From Chaetorhynchus papuensis (lineage: Eukaryota > Chordata > Aves > Passeriformes > Rhipiduridae), in assembly GCA_013396525.1 (NCBI GenBank), contig VWYX01000655.1, forward strand, positions 364,701 to 428,700: a DNA stretch of 64,000 nt. The letters are read 5' to 3'. Below the pieces are notes generated by a model, which had not been told where the DNA came from, did no database searches, and was given only the letters and a program-made list of their open reading frames with translations. Positions 47,493 through 60,255 of the stretch are shown here, one piece after another; the stretch's first letter is position 1; each line of letters begins with the position of its first letter. Made by a program: the position numbers and the translations under genes.

Positions 47493-49605
47493 CTATCCGC
47501 CTCAGAGAGAGGGCTTGCAGGCTTGCAAATGCCCTCCACAACTATGTCTTGAAGGCCATCAGAGTCCTTTTCTTTAACACTCTTTGGCACCAAATTTTCA
47601 TGTTTTATTAAAACTAAAGTGAAATTACTAGAATTGACTAATTACAAACACTGCTTTCTGACCAGTCACTGAGCCCCCTCCTCTTTTACCAGTGTACAGA
47701 TAAAGAGTTTCTAGGTGTTGAAAACATGTAAACCCCAGTGATTTAGGCTCTCTCCAGAGAAGAGACATAGTCTAATTGTTCCAAAATTAAAACTTATACT
47801 TTAAATTGCCAAGGGCAGATCCACAATTTACGGAAGCAGATGTGCTTGCATAGGCATCTGGGGGAATTCATGCCAGAGGAGGAACTGGGTCTAGAATTTG
47901 ATCCATTTTAAAGAGATCCTTAACAAAACAGATCTCAGTTTATGTTTCTGGGCATGAAAAAACAAACATTTAATTTTAAACATTCATTTAATTTATTATC
48001 ATATCAGAAGTAAGCAGGTAACATTTTGTGGGGGTGGGTTTCCCGTCACATTCATTCTGTTTATTCCAAAGAAACTGGGAGGTCATCTTTGTAGGAGACC
48101 TGTACTAGAAAGCATAAATATGCCACAGCAGAAGTCATGAAGCCAAAATAGCCCATCCTCTGATTCTCCCCTATGAAATAACAGCTTAGTCATAGCATTT
48201 AGAGAACTCCCAGAGTGTCCAGGCATTTTGAACCAAGATGCAACTCTGCCTCTTACTCGAATTCACTGCACAAAAGTAAGTCACAATAGCCAAATCTGCA
48301 CCTTCCCACTCCACGTGGCAGCTGTCCTGTTGGGGAGACCAAAGAACCAGCTGGCTCTAAGAGCCTCCCTCGTGCCAACCATGAAGGGTACCTGGAAGAC
48401 ACAGCACTCCCCAGCCACACCTGAATGGGCTTAATCACTGCCACCCCAAAGCCACAGTATGGGGCTGTAAGGGGCCTCAGCCTTCTGCTGGGGAAGAGAC
48501 TGGAACAAAAAAGGGTTTCGTTACTTTCTTGCCCTCCCATGGATCTGTTCACCCCTGCCATGTCACCACAATACCTTATCAGCACAGGACTGATCCTCTC
48601 TGGAACCTCCCCCCTCCTGTTCAGGGCTGCTCTGTGGAGTGATAAGAAGCTTCCCACTCTTTACTGTCTTATAAACAGAGGATAATGCTTGGCTTTATGA
48701 ATGTGACTTTGCCTGATTTTTGAGATACTGACACAATGAATATTTGCAAAGACTGTTCCTTTCTCTGGCCATCTGAGTACAGTGTTTGAGAGAATATTTA
48801 TGTTTGGATATGTGAGATCAAAGACTTAGGCAAACAAAGGCTTCAGCAGAAAAATAACAGATAGAAGACATTTGTAAGACCTGAACACAGTTGAAAGCAC
48901 AATGAATACGAGGATAAATACAGGTTCCTGTGCAGCTGTATGCTCGAAGGAAGAGATCAGCCATAGACACAACACTCAGGCACAAAGGCAGAGTGCAACA
49001 AAGTGTTTACAAAATCGTGTTTGCCAGGGAGTGACTGAAGTAGGATCTGAACCGGGTACTGGGAAAATCTATGCCTAGATGATCTCAGCCAGCACCAGAA
49101 AAGGCAATGAACATTCCTACTGAGGTCTGGAAGGACCTAGAACAAGCCCCAGAGATTGTGTTTTCCCAACCTGTCAGAGCACAGAGTTAGCAGCTGTGTT
49201 TTGCCAGTCTGCTGGCCAGCACAGCATTTCCCCTCTGGTACCAGGGGACTGCTACTTTTCAACCTGGTTTTGGCTGACAGGCAACAGGTTTCAAAGGACC
49301 ACTTTTCTGCAAGACAAAAGGGCACGTGGAGTTACTGAGAGATGATGTCAGTGGATTTGCAGCTAATATTTGCATGCTGTCTTTTCCCCATGGTAGCTTA
49401 CCTCTGTCCCAGCACAGTCTAGTTGCAAAGCAAAGCTGCATTACAATTAAATCACTTAGGGGAGAAATCTCTCCCAGACCCCTGCACAGGTTACAGTGGC
49501 CCTCAGCTACCTCTCAACATAGACTCTATTGTTTCATTCTTTCTGAAAAAAACTACCTAGAAGTTTGATTCTTACATTTTGTTTCCTGCCAAACCTTCCA
49601 ATTCA
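47493..49605. other. Non-coding DNA, no gene seen
   Basis: Short open frames only. The 134-codon minus frame at 48253-48657 faces open frames on the plus strand and lacks a recognisable domain. No repeat family is identified. Confidence 0.55.
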
Positions 49606-49682
49606 TTTGCCCAGAAAAAAAAAAAAAACAACCAAAAAAACCCAACCAACTAACCAACCAACAACAACAACAAAAAACCCAG
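49606..49682 (+). repeat. A-rich / (CCAA)n / (CAA)n low-complexity tract
   Basis: A run of A's is followed by 'caaccaaaaaaacccaacc', (AACC)n-type units and then (CAA)n units ('aacaacaacaacaa') ending 'aaaaaaccc'. The strand is almost free of G and T. It may be a decayed mixed microsatellite. Confidence 0.85.
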
Positions 49683-51194
49683 CAGAAAAACCTTCTTTCC
49701 TTTAGCTCTAAATATATATTTTGGAAGTACAAGCACTCTAAATCTGTTCTCTGAAATCTCTACTGACATACCTGGTAAGTTCTAGAGGACAGCATAATGT
49801 GACAATAAATTAGGAAGACATGTAAATAAATGCCTGACTTCATGCACTTTTAAGCTCATGAAGAACAGAGATAGACAATACTACCAGAACTCATGTTGCA
49901 AATGGCAGTAACTGTGTCCAGAGAGCAAAATGTGGAAATAAAGGGACAAGGCACACACACATGCTGAGAAATGACTGCCGAAACTAATGTCGAACACAGC
50001 AAATTAGGCATCTTGCAGTAAGACACACAGAAAGATTAAGACAAGTCAAAAACAGAGGAGCTGACATATTTCAGGAACTGTATATTTTTCCCATGCAGGA
50101 TCCCATGCAGGTCACGTACGTAGGAGCTCTGTGCTTTACAGGAATCTGTCCGTTTAGTGCCTTGATGCTGATGGTTCTTATCTACACACTGCCCGAATGT
50201 GTGGTGGTTCTGGTTTGCAGTTCATAAAAGCAGTTATTCTGACAGCAACATTTTATTTGTGACCCATCGTTTTTCCATTTTGCCACTGAAAAGCCCTAAA
50301 AATACATCATGTCATTTTTTGAGCCTGAAACTTAATAGCTCATTGTTTTTAAGCATGTTCACTATCTTTTCTTATTGTTTCTCTCAGGGATCTTCTGTTA
50401 AATGAAAAATAACATAATACAATTGAACAGATACTATTGAACACTTATTACTAAATACTCAAATTTTAAAAATTACAATGATTATACAGTTAAGTGTTGG
50501 TTAGATAGCATAGAAACTGAGAAATATGTGAGAGAAGTGAGGCTGGTTTAGTGCATACACTTACACAGCATGGCCTCCTCAGTATTTCATTTGGAACATT
50601 AGGGACATGGGATATGTACCTCCACAATAAAGATTGGTGATGAACATATCGTTCTTCAAAACAGGGCTCAAAACTCTTCTTCCAGAAACCTCCTACTTTG
50701 CCACTGCAGGTGGGACCTGGATCCTACAGGTGTCTATGTGCAGGTATTTGTCTGGGAGCGTGTTGTGTAAGCTCCTGTTGCAGTCAGCTGAAATCTATTT
50801 GCTACTGTCAGTGGAGTTCCTAAATATAAGTGTCTGGTTGAGATTCCATAAAGAGGCATCTGTACAGGCTGGAAGACGTGACAGAGAGTTAGGATGGGAC
50901 TTAGAGCAAACCAGAACCCGGCAGCAGCAGGATGCTGCAAAGATACCCTTTACCACCTGACTCTTGACTGTGTTTCACCAGCTCAGTGAAGCCAAGTGAC
51001 TTCTGGTTTTGGCTTTATTGTGATCATAATAATTGCACTTTTCAACATATTGTGCCTTTACTGAGTGACCTGGGCCTGACCCTGACATGCAGGATAATTC
51101 TGAAGCAGCTATACATGACACTTTCAAAGGGCAATGATATCCTATGATGCACAGCAACGAAAAAAATCACAAAGTTCTTTTAGACTAAGGGCTG
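49683..51194. other. Non-coding DNA, no gene seen
   Basis: A 108-codon plus frame at 50634-50960 and a 68-codon minus frame overlap each other without recognisable domains. Nothing else is supported. Confidence 0.55.
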
Positions 51195-51290
51195 CTCTAG
51201 CACTGGTGGCAATCCCACTTCCAGAGGGAGGTTACATTGGATAACCAGGAAATCTCTAGGCATCTCTTCCAACTGACATTTCTATGATGC
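51195..51290 (+). mobile_element. CR1 LINE tail fragment
   Basis: 'ccacttccagagggaggtta', 'cattggataacc', 'aaatctctaggcatctcttc', 'caactgacatttctatgat' fit the last part of an older CR1 ('gaggttggatgagatgacc', 'gaggtcccttcc', 'attctatgat'). The tail octamer is visible once. The copy is diverged and its 5' limit is uncertain. Confidence 0.6.
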
Positions 51291-54200
51291 TACAGGCCTA
51301 GCTTACTCAGTGCCACACAACAGAGCACCTTCATAATCTCTTCATGAGATCTGTTCCAATCTTGAGTGAAACCTGAAGTCAGTATTTACATTTTTCATAA
51401 CTCTTTTTTGAGTCTGAGTTGGTTCAACAACTACCCTGGCCATGGGCTGTGTCTCTACATTTGTAAAGTGTCCAGCACACCCTCTGTGCCACACAATGTC
51501 TCAAGAGGCTGCAACTCTTCTTTTTCAACTGGATCTAATTATATGGAGGCCTTACATTGAAAAAATATCTCACCATCTTAAGGAAAAGCTAAATATGAAC
51601 TTAAAGCTGATCATATATTTAAGTGGTTTTCAGAACACAGGTAATAAAAAAAATAGCAAGTATTGATTTTAACCAGATCAAGACTATTGTTCCACGAGCA
51701 GCAAATTCTTCCTGATTGTGACAATTCATTGTATTTATATAATGTTCTGACAAGTTTGAGCTGTTAGGAAGTGTGAAGGTGTGCTGCTACAAATGGAAGG
51801 AGATAAGGCTGAGCTTGAGCATGAGGTCCAGTTGTCCCCACTTCTTCACTGTTAGCTCTTTTTCTGCCTTAGCTCCAAAGAGTCCTCCCCAAAGCAAACA
51901 TAAGGGAGAGAGGAGGAGCTGTAAGCAGGGTAAATGGGGGCACTGATGGTTTCTAACTCTTTTATTTTGTAGTAGAAACAGCACTGGTGAGACAAGCCTA
52001 GAGCAGCTTGCGCTAAGAGATTTCACAGATTTACCCAGAAACTGCAGGCAGCAGTGGAAAGGGGGAAGGAAGGGTGGATAACCCCAGGGCAGCAGGTGTG
52101 TTAGTCAGAAAGCACCTCAAGGCTGTCCAGCTTTGGGGGGCTCTGTTGCACAGTGTTATGGTGAGTACTCGTACAATTGGAACAGCTGCATCAGCAGTAA
52201 TGCAACAAAAAGGCCCAGAATAGGACATTTATATGTAATTTATCCTTTTCACCTAAGAAATTATTTCAGAACAGAATTAAATAACTGGATGTAATTGAAC
52301 AGACATCCAGCTTAATACTTGTGTTTGTAACATTTGATAACTATTTTTTTTTTTTGGAGAACATGGTGTTGGATTCTCAATTGACTCATTCATTGTGCAA
52401 GTATCCACTAGATTTCCAACCACTGAGATTTATTTCTTTTCATTAAAAGTCCACATTATTATTTATATGGTCAAGAACATAAGTAACGTTGGAAAAAATA
52501 AGTATTAAAATCTAAGAAAAAATACTCAAATCAATAATAACAGAAGAAAAGAAAAATATGTAGTACATATTAAAAATGAAAACAATTGTTATAAATATAA
52601 TGGCCTTAAATGTTTGCTTTTATGTGACAGATGTTTTTAACAAAATGTCTATGTTGGCAGCTCGAGCACACTTATGATTTTAATTTGTGTAATATTCCCT
52701 TTTAGTATTGATGTCTATTTACAACATCTGTGAAGGGTCTGTAACCTGAATGTGACAGGGAAAAACTAACAGACTGCTATTGGAATCTTTCCACTGGGTC
52801 CATGTAACAGACTATTAACAAAAACCTTAAATAGCTATTCTAATCATCAACAGCAATCTTACACAAATTATATCAGACCCAAAGGACCCGATTAACTTTA
52901 AAATGCCTTACAGACCTGAAGCATAAATTTTGCTCCTCCTACCTTCCTCTGTAGAGTCAAAATCAGATCATATCACAGGCACTGGTTTGAGCTAGGCACA
53001 CACAAAATCAGTACGCAAGGCAGGCTGCAGACACGCAGGCAGGGTTCCACTTTCATGACAAGGAAAGCACTTTTCTGAGTATTAAAATTAAATGTAATCC
53101 TCCTTTTTTTTTTTTTCCTGTTGCTGTTCTATAAATCTCCAACTGGAATTCCCATTCTGTAACAACTCTTTCAAACAGCTGGAACTTGGACAACATCCTG
53201 GCATGGGGAGGCATTAATATGTCATTGAAGTGATACCACTGATAGAGGCAGATACAGGATTTCTGCTGGAGAAAAGCCAAGTCTTACCAAGACGGTTTCA
53301 CATAATAGGAAAGTGTAAATGAGAGAACATGAGTTGGGGTTTTTTGCTATTAATTTCTTAATATTTGCACCAAAATTTGAAATGCTAACTGTTATTGTTA
53401 TGTCCCAGAGGTCTTTTCCACAGAGTTCTTGCTTGTTCACGCCTTCTAAGTCAGGAGCCAAGATTCCCCCACTTTTTGCCACTTAGGCCCTCTCTTTCCC
53501 TCCCCTCCCACACATACCCTTTGTTTGACCCCATCTATACTACAATAACTATTTAATTAACAACAGTTGTTAAATTTGTTTATGGCCTGACCTTGTAACA
53601 CAGTTTGGCTGGCCAGTTAAGATGGAGCCAAACTGTTTTATATCTCGGTTACAAAAAAAGCCTAGGTAGAGACCTAAGCTAAAGAGCTTTTTTTAATAAA
53701 AAATGAAAACCAAAATGCAACAAAAGAAGGTCATTCCATTTGAATCCCCTGTTGGCCTCATCCACCATGGCTGTCTAAACTGCATTATAACCAAGTCCTT
53801 GACAACAGAGCTCAACAGCCTTTGATTGCTAAAGTTTTCTATTTTTCATGCAGTAGAGGAGAAGGGGGGCAGTCCTTTGAAAGTTTTTATTTAAGGCAAA
53901 GCTTTTCATTTAAGGTAAAAAAGCTTTCTTCATCTCTAACCCTGTTTTGCTTGGCATTTGGAAGTTGGGTTCCGTTTCTGTCAAGACAGCCCCAGGGTCT
54001 CTGACAAATCTGGGACTCTGCTGGGCACAGCTGCTTCTGTCGGAGCCACCGATATGGTCCCAAGGGTAGGAAATTTCTGGTGTTCCATGCAGTTACTCCT
54101 TCCTTCTCTCTCACAAGACATATTTCACTTCTCTGTTTCTTTCTCTATCATTTTATCCTCCTTTGCCAAAATCCTCCTTATTTCTTGTGGGTTTATTTAA

Positions 54201-57200
54201 AATTGCTCTTTCCTTTTTCTGCTTTTTGTCCCTCAGAATTTCCACACTAAATCACTTAAGACTTGAGCATAGAAGTCTTAGTTTAACAAAAAAAAAAAAA
54301 AGGTGTTAGATTTGGTTTACCACTCTACTCCTAAGTTAAATGTGGAAATGCTGCGAGGCAGAACTAAGATATCCTCCCCAAGGACTGACACTGTCCTAGA
54401 TGTGTTCTATGGAATTCACAAATTATATATTGCACAAATAAGCCAAGTGGGTTTTTCCGTATTTCTTAGGCTTTCTTCTTTTTCAGAAATATTCAGAAAA
54501 TAGTTTTAGTACTTCAGTAGTTTTAATACCTGCATGGAAATACCTCTCCCTGAGTTCAGGATGGTTCTCCGAGCATTCTGCTGCTTAAGCAAAACCAACT
54601 TGTAAAATTTTATTCAGCTCTGTGAAGAAAAATGTGACTGAAGTTGGGTCTAGAGCCAGACCATAGAAGGCTTAGAGAGTATTTGCAAGGTGGAGGAGAG
54701 AAGAAGCAAAGCCTCACTGCAAGTGAAGGCAGGTTGGTTTTTGGTGACAAGGAGAACTGCTCTTCCTTGTGCCAATGTCACTGCTCACAGAAGAGGACAC
54801 AGCGCTCCTGTGGGTGCTGTCTGTGAAACAAAGCCAGCCTAGGTGATCAGAGATCTATTAGCACTTTTCATGAATGCATACCTTGGCCAAACCAGCACTT
54901 AATTAAAAAAAAAAAAAAGTGAGCATGGGTGGACAAACAGACAGGCATTCCATACTGTGAATGTCACGGTCTTATAGCAAAGTCTTCAGGCATTCACTGA
55001 AGAAAACTAGGTATTCTTATTCCTAAAGAGCTAACTTCTTCTGTTGTGATATTGAGCTCAAAACAGGCTTCCTGTGAGGCCTTATCCACTTCCCAGTCAC
55101 ATTTGTGGTTGAGCTAGCACAGTGGAGCTGCCATCAGAGTATCTCCTCGCTCCAGCTTCATCCCAAGAGGACAAGAAGGCACAAACCTTCATTTTATAGC
55201 GTGTTCTTTGTTATCCAAATGTGCCAAAGATTTCAGCTTGAAATCAGTCAAATTTTTTGACTACAGGCTCAGCTGGTTTCTTCTTTTATTCAAACTGGCT
55301 TATTTCAAGTTCTGTTACTATCCCTCCGAACCAGCAGTTCTTCAGTTCTTTTTGTGTAATGAGTTGTACATGTTCCAAAAGGGTTGAAGAGAATTAAATT
55401 GTAAAACAGTAGAGCTCTGATCCACCTGAGTGTCAAGGAAAAATTAAAAATGTAGTCCAGAGAAAGATTAAGGAATCACATCAGCCACCGGTCTGGGTAC
55501 TTTCAGAAGACACGGGTATATTAGAAAAGCTGAGTTCAACTGGTGAATGGCTTTTCTACAGAAGTTTGTGTTCAAGGAGTTTTAGTCTTCTGTTCAACTC
55601 ACTAACAATGTATGTAGCAGAATCAGTTCCCTTACCTGAAATGAAACCTTGGACTGAACTCTTTTACAGTTTTGAATGAAATTGCTTTAGAGGGACACAA
55701 GATTTGGACTTGTATTCAACTATTAAAAAAAAAAAAAAGTTTTAATGAAACTAAAGGAAAATTTATTCTATTTTTGCAGTATTTTTCTACATTATCTAGA
55801 GCAATACTAAAGCAGATAAACCATTACATTAAATACATGTGCTTCCTAAATGTTATTACTTTTAGCATAATTTCCCATAATTCCCACAATGGGGCAATCT
55901 GTCTGTCCTCCTCTCCTGACCTCCATGGCCTGTTTCAATCAAAATAGAAAGAATAAGGCTCAAATTGGAGTCTTACCTTAGGTTTTTAACTTGACCAAAC
56001 ATTTCAGGAAAGTGAAGAAAAAGCTCTCCTAAAGCAAAGTTTCCCTCTACAGTCAATGTAGACAGGTGAATATCTTTGGATCTCTCTGAAGGCAGACCTC
56101 GTCTGCAAAAATTAGATGCCTGGTCTCAGACAGGTAGTGATGATCTATTGTTGCTTTTGGTAGGGCAGAAACACTGAAATAAGGCTGGCACTCTGGCTTT
56201 CTTGAATTTAAGCTCAAGTTAGGTCCCTCAGTTAGGCAGGCTTGAACCCCTCTCAAGCATCTACAGAACAATGAAGTTTCTCTGGAGGACAGAGGTGCTC
56301 AGACAATTTGCCCTCACTGAGACAGACACAGTGAGCTCAGCTATGGCAGGGCCAGGGGGACAACAGCACAGCCCAGCTCTGAGTAAGCTGCAGCATGTGA
56401 TGAATCTCAGCTGGCTCAAAAAGTGCAGAGGACCTGGGCAGGGGACCTGGGGTTATGATGAGGGAGGCTGAAGAACAAAGACAGAATTCCATAAGGAACA
56501 ATTTGTTCCTTTTAGAATTTGTTTGCATTCATTAGTTCTGCTGCTCACAAAACAACTTATTCAAGTATGTCAATTGCTTTTGTTTACTCTCGTAAATGCC
56601 AAATGCATTCCAAATTCAGCTGCTGGAGTAATGGGTAAGCCTGTCCTTACCATACCAATAGCTTTTCCAGGACATCAAATGAAAATCCTCTGTTGTAGGA
56701 ATATATCTTTTGTGGGCGGATTTGCTGATACTGCAATCCAAGTGCCTAACTCTTAGAGGAACAACCATTGCACTGACTCTTGCTTACATTTTTAATCTTT
56801 CTTTGGCCCCTGGCCATATTCTAAATAAATGAAACATGCCTGTATTGTTCCATCCAGCAGACAGATGATAAAAGGTCTGTTTCAGACTATGGGCAAGTCA
56901 GTCTTCAGCCAGTCACTTCTAAAGATATGGAACAAGTACAGCAGTCTTTAATACAACCCTTTCACGTTTTAAATCAATTTACAATCTTTCTTTGTAATCA
57001 GTTTGGTTACTTCCCAAATCCAGTACAGGGGATGTTTTATTGCCAATTCTTCATTTCTGGTATGATGTTCTTGATAAGGGTCATGTCAAAGACAAGAATT
57101 CTTGATCTGTGCAGAATCTTTGAAACAGCATCTCACACAGGTCCTTTGTTTCAATAAAGCTATGGATGGCACATAAACCTTAACAAGTTATTCTTCTAAT

Positions 57201-58210
57201 TATCTGCCTTGAAGGTCACAAAATACTGTTAATGATGTTCCAAGTAACAAGGACTCTTCGCCTCCTAGAATTCCCCTTGAGAACATATTTGGCTGAAATC
57301 AAATTTTATGTATATATTACAATATAATCTTTTTGCAGCGCTCACAAAATAAGACTTACTTGCAGTAGTGAAGACACAACACTTCATAAGCCAATACAAA
57401 ATTCAACTGAGAATACTGATTTTCAGTCTGAATTAAAAGTAACCTTAGAGTATAGCTAGTTTCAATATGATTAACACATGCAGCAAGCTAAGAATTCACC
57501 AAATACCTAATTACCAGTAAGATTCATTTTGCGTGTGAATTCAGGAGACTTTTAAAAGATAAATGAAAAACTGTTCTGAAGTGAAAAGTTTTGTATGGTA
57601 CAGGAGCTGAAACCATTAATGCAGAAACAACTGAAAATCTTAAATTCTTAGGTATATCTTCATATTTCCACAGAAAAGAGCCCTTTTTCTTACTCAAAAT
57701 TTCTACTGTCAGAAAAAGAAGAACATGGTCAAGGATTCCTGCTTGCCTGGCTGTCCATTTGGAGCTGTGGCAATCACTTTGCCTGGGCTGGCAGTTCTGG
57801 GCAAACGGGCACCGTGCATGCAGCAGTACCTGCACTCATCTGCAGCTGTTACACAGTCTATTTCACACATCACAGATGCAGATGTACAGTAAGTTTTCTT
57901 CATGTGCAGTAAGTCTTACACTTCCAGAAATGTCTAGCTCACAGTGCATTAAATGGCCATTTCTATGAAATCTTCACCCACAAGTCCTAGAAATAGGTGA
58001 GCCTTGCAAGATTTATTTGACTACTGACCTGTCGTGCCTGCTTGCAGTAGTCCTACTTGGCAAAAATTCTCACTGGGCACATTATGGGCCATACTGAAGC
58101 ATCGCTGTGTCTAAACCAGTAAATAAATCAACGCTGAGTGCCTTCCACGGACCCAAGGGAAGAAGCATGATGCTGATGCTGTACTCGTTCTGCAAAACAG
58201 GGTGGCCCTG
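51291..58210. other. Long non-coding stretch
   Basis: No gene is recognised. A-runs lie at about 54288-54301, 54904-54917 and 55725-55738, and a T-run at 53103-53116. The region 52430-52650 is very AT-rich. The 125-codon plus frame at 57591-57968 has no domain that I recognise and is opposed by minus-strand frames of similar length. Position 58211 is where the first LTR begins. Confidence 0.5.
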
Positions 58211-58390
58211 TGTGCTGGGTTGACCCTGGCCGAGTGCCAGGTGTCCACCAAAGCCACTTTGTCACTCGCCTCATGAGCTGGGTAGGGGAAAGAAAATACA
58301 AGGAAAGGCTTGTGGATAGAGATGAGGGCAGGGAAAGATCACTCTACAATTACCATTATGCGCAAAACAGACTCAGCTTGGGGAAATTAA

Positions 58391-58396
58391 TTTATT
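58391..58396 (-). terminator. LTR polyadenylation signal AATAAA
   Basis: 'tttatt' on the plus strand gives AATAAA on the minus strand, inside the solo LTR and in the R/U5 region where an ERV LTR polyadenylation signal is expected. It could terminate a leftward transcript that enters the LTR from 59.7 kb. Confidence 0.6.
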
Positions 58397-58617
58397 GCAA
58401 ATCAAAACAGAGCAGGGTAATTAGAAATAAACCCAAAACTTAAAACACCCTTCCCTCACTCTCCCTTCTTCCAGGCAGGGCTCAGCTTCACTCACAATTT
58501 CTCTACCTCTTCCCTGCCAGCTGCGCAGGGAGATGGTGAATGGGGGCTGCGGTCAGTTCATCACACATTGTCATCACACATCCTCAGCAGGATGACTCAC
58601 TCTTTCCCTGCTCCAGC

Positions 58618-58960
58618 CTAGTGTCTCTCCAACAGGAAACAGTCCTTCACAAACTTCTCCAACATGAATCCTTCCCACAGGCTGCAGCTCTTCACAAGTT
58701 GCTCCTGTGTGGGTCCTTTGCAAGGGGTGCAGTCCTTCAGGAGCAGGCTGCTCCAGTGTGAGTCTCCACAGAGCCACAAGTCCTGCAAGGAGCCTGCTCC
58801 AGCACAGGCTTCCCGTGGGGTCACAGCCTCCTTTGGGCACATCCACCTGCTCTGGGTGGGGTCCTTCACAGGCTGCAGGTGGATCTCTGCTCCCCCATGG
58901 ATCCCCATGGGCTGCAGAGGCACAGCTGCCTCCCCATGGGCTGCACCAGGGGCTGCAGGG
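58618..58960 (-). repeat. Internal degenerate repeats of the LTR
   Basis: A motif alternating 'ctccagtgtg', 'tccttcacaggctgcag' and 'caggagcctgctcc'-type words recurs several times at roughly 35-60 bp spacing in the central LTR. It makes several frames stop-free on both strands, and overlapping frames of about 100-180 codons arise here. The repeats belong to the LTR family and are not a host gene. Confidence 0.7.
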
Positions 58961-59699
58961 GAATCTCAGCTCCGGTGCCTGGAGCACCTCCTGCCCCTCC
59001 TTCTGCACTGACCTTGGTGTCTGCAGGGCTGTTGCTCTCGCATAGTCTCACTCCTCTTTCTGTCTGCAATGGTGCAGGTTTTTTCCCCCTTCTTAACTCC
59101 GTTATCCCAGAGGCACTACCACGGTCACTGCTGGGCTCAGCCTTGGCCAGCGAGGGGTCTGTCCTGGAGCCGGCTGGCATCGGATCTCTCAGACATGGGG
59201 GAAGCTGCTGGCAGATTCTCACAAAAGCCATCCCTGTAGCCCCTCCTGCTCCCAAAACCTTGCCATGCAAACCCAAATCACACTGTTCATATAACTTTTT
59301 GGGGCAAAGTCTTGTCCCTGGCATTGTGCTGGTGCAGTGTCTGGGAAGTTTACTAGTTGGCACAGTACTAAGCCTGGAGTTGCTACCAGTTAGACAATAC
59401 AGATGGTTTCTGGACAGTGTTTGAGGCCATGCTCTAACCCTGTTTATTTTACTTCTGATATCACTCACAGTTACAGTACAGAAGTGACAACCAGGAATAA
59501 TGGAAGAGACAGGCAAAGCCATCTGTGTTCTGTGGGACTTGGCCACTCCAACAGTGGAAGAACCAACAACTTGTTTTAAATACGTTTCTTCATCTGTGAG
59601 GGCAGTGTTTGTATTCTGCTTTAAATGAGGCTTCTTGGACTTAAAACTCTGGTGTCTCAAACTGCTGTAGACCTTCCTGTTCTTTCTAAACTTACTCAT
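58866..59699 (-). other. 277-codon ORF starting in inter-LTR DNA and continuing into the LTR
   Basis: An ATG at 59699 opens 277 codons to a TGA at the left end, the longest open frame of the window. About the first 139 residues come from DNA right of the LTR. They start basic (MSKFRKNRKVYSSL) and become Ser/Thr-rich with scattered Cys. The rest is translated from the LTR in its sense direction, which is GC-rich and stop-poor. An in-frame TAA lies six codons upstream of the ATG. I recognise no domain. A long frame can arise here because the LTR half rarely contains stops, so chance remains the leading explanation. A chimeric transcript ending at the LTR AATAAA is the interesting alternative. 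Confidence 0.25.
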
Positions 59700-60062
59700 G
59701 CCTGTGCCTTCTGCTTACAGCTCACCCTGCTTTCGCTTGTAGGCAAAGTTCTGTTCTCACACAGCCCACACTTCTGGCCCCATGAAGGGATTTCTGTGCA
59801 TAACCAAAGATGGGCATAGGCAGATAACCTCTGCTAATGTATTTGGGTTTTAGAATAACAACAACAAAACAATAGTTCCAAGTTCACCAGTGAAGATAAT
59901 TTTCTAATGAATTTGAGTTCTGTAGGTGATTGAATTTCCCTTTGAACTATGGCACAGGCTCAAGTTCTTGTTAGACATCACATAATCCATGCACATGTTA
60001 GCCATTTTACAACTGTTATTATTCAAAGCTGGGAAGCCTTCAGGAATATTCACACCTCCGTG
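59700..60062. other. Short host spacer between the two LTRs
   Basis: This is the non-coding remainder of the 782-bp spacer between the two LTRs. The A/T-rich stretch 59855-59880 contains 'ataacaacaacaaaacaata'. No element and no gene is recognised. Confidence 0.6.
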
Positions 60063-60202
60063 TGTTGTGGTTTAACCCTAGCTGGCAGCTGAGCACCATT
60101 GCAGCTGCTCACTCACTCCCACCCTCCCTGGTCAGGAGGAAAATCAGAAAATCTTCACCCTCATGGGCTGAGGTAGGAACAGTTTAACAATCCAAACAAA
60201 AT

Positions 60203-60255
60203 AAAATATATTATTAATAATAATAATATTAATTATAATAATAACAATATTTGTA
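60203..60255 (+). repeat. (TAA)n-type AT-rich tract inside the LTR
   Basis: 'attaataataataatatt' and 'ataataataacaatatt' units lie here. The family carries an (ATT)n stretch at this place, so it is inherited from the LTR and then expanded or eroded locally. Confidence 0.8.

Larger units (their letters stand above)
58211..59280 (-). mobile_element. Solo LTR of an avian endogenous retrovirus, minus orientation
   Basis: It is bounded by TG ('tgtgctgggttgac', 58211) and CA ('aaacccaaatca', 59280). I recognise the landmark order, including 'gaaacagtccttcacaaac', 'ggggtcacagcctc' and 'ctgaccttggtgtctgcagg', as an LTR family of bird genomes. On the minus strand a degenerate TATA-like 'ttaag' lies near 59091-59096 and AATAAA at 58396-58391, so U3 is on the right and transcription would run leftwards. 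No internal gag, pol or env sequence and no partner LTR is seen, so it is a solo LTR from LTR-LTR recombination. Flanks 'ccctg' (58206-58210) and 'cactg' (59281-59285) match at 4 of 5 positions, a possible 5-bp target duplication. It has no coding capacity of its own. Confidence 0.85.

Noticed and set aside
58574..59424. Several ORFs of 100-180 codons on both strands inside the solo LTR
   Set aside because: They come from GC-rich, stop-poor, internally repetitive LTR sequence. Only the one extending beyond the LTR was kept, as a low-confidence item.
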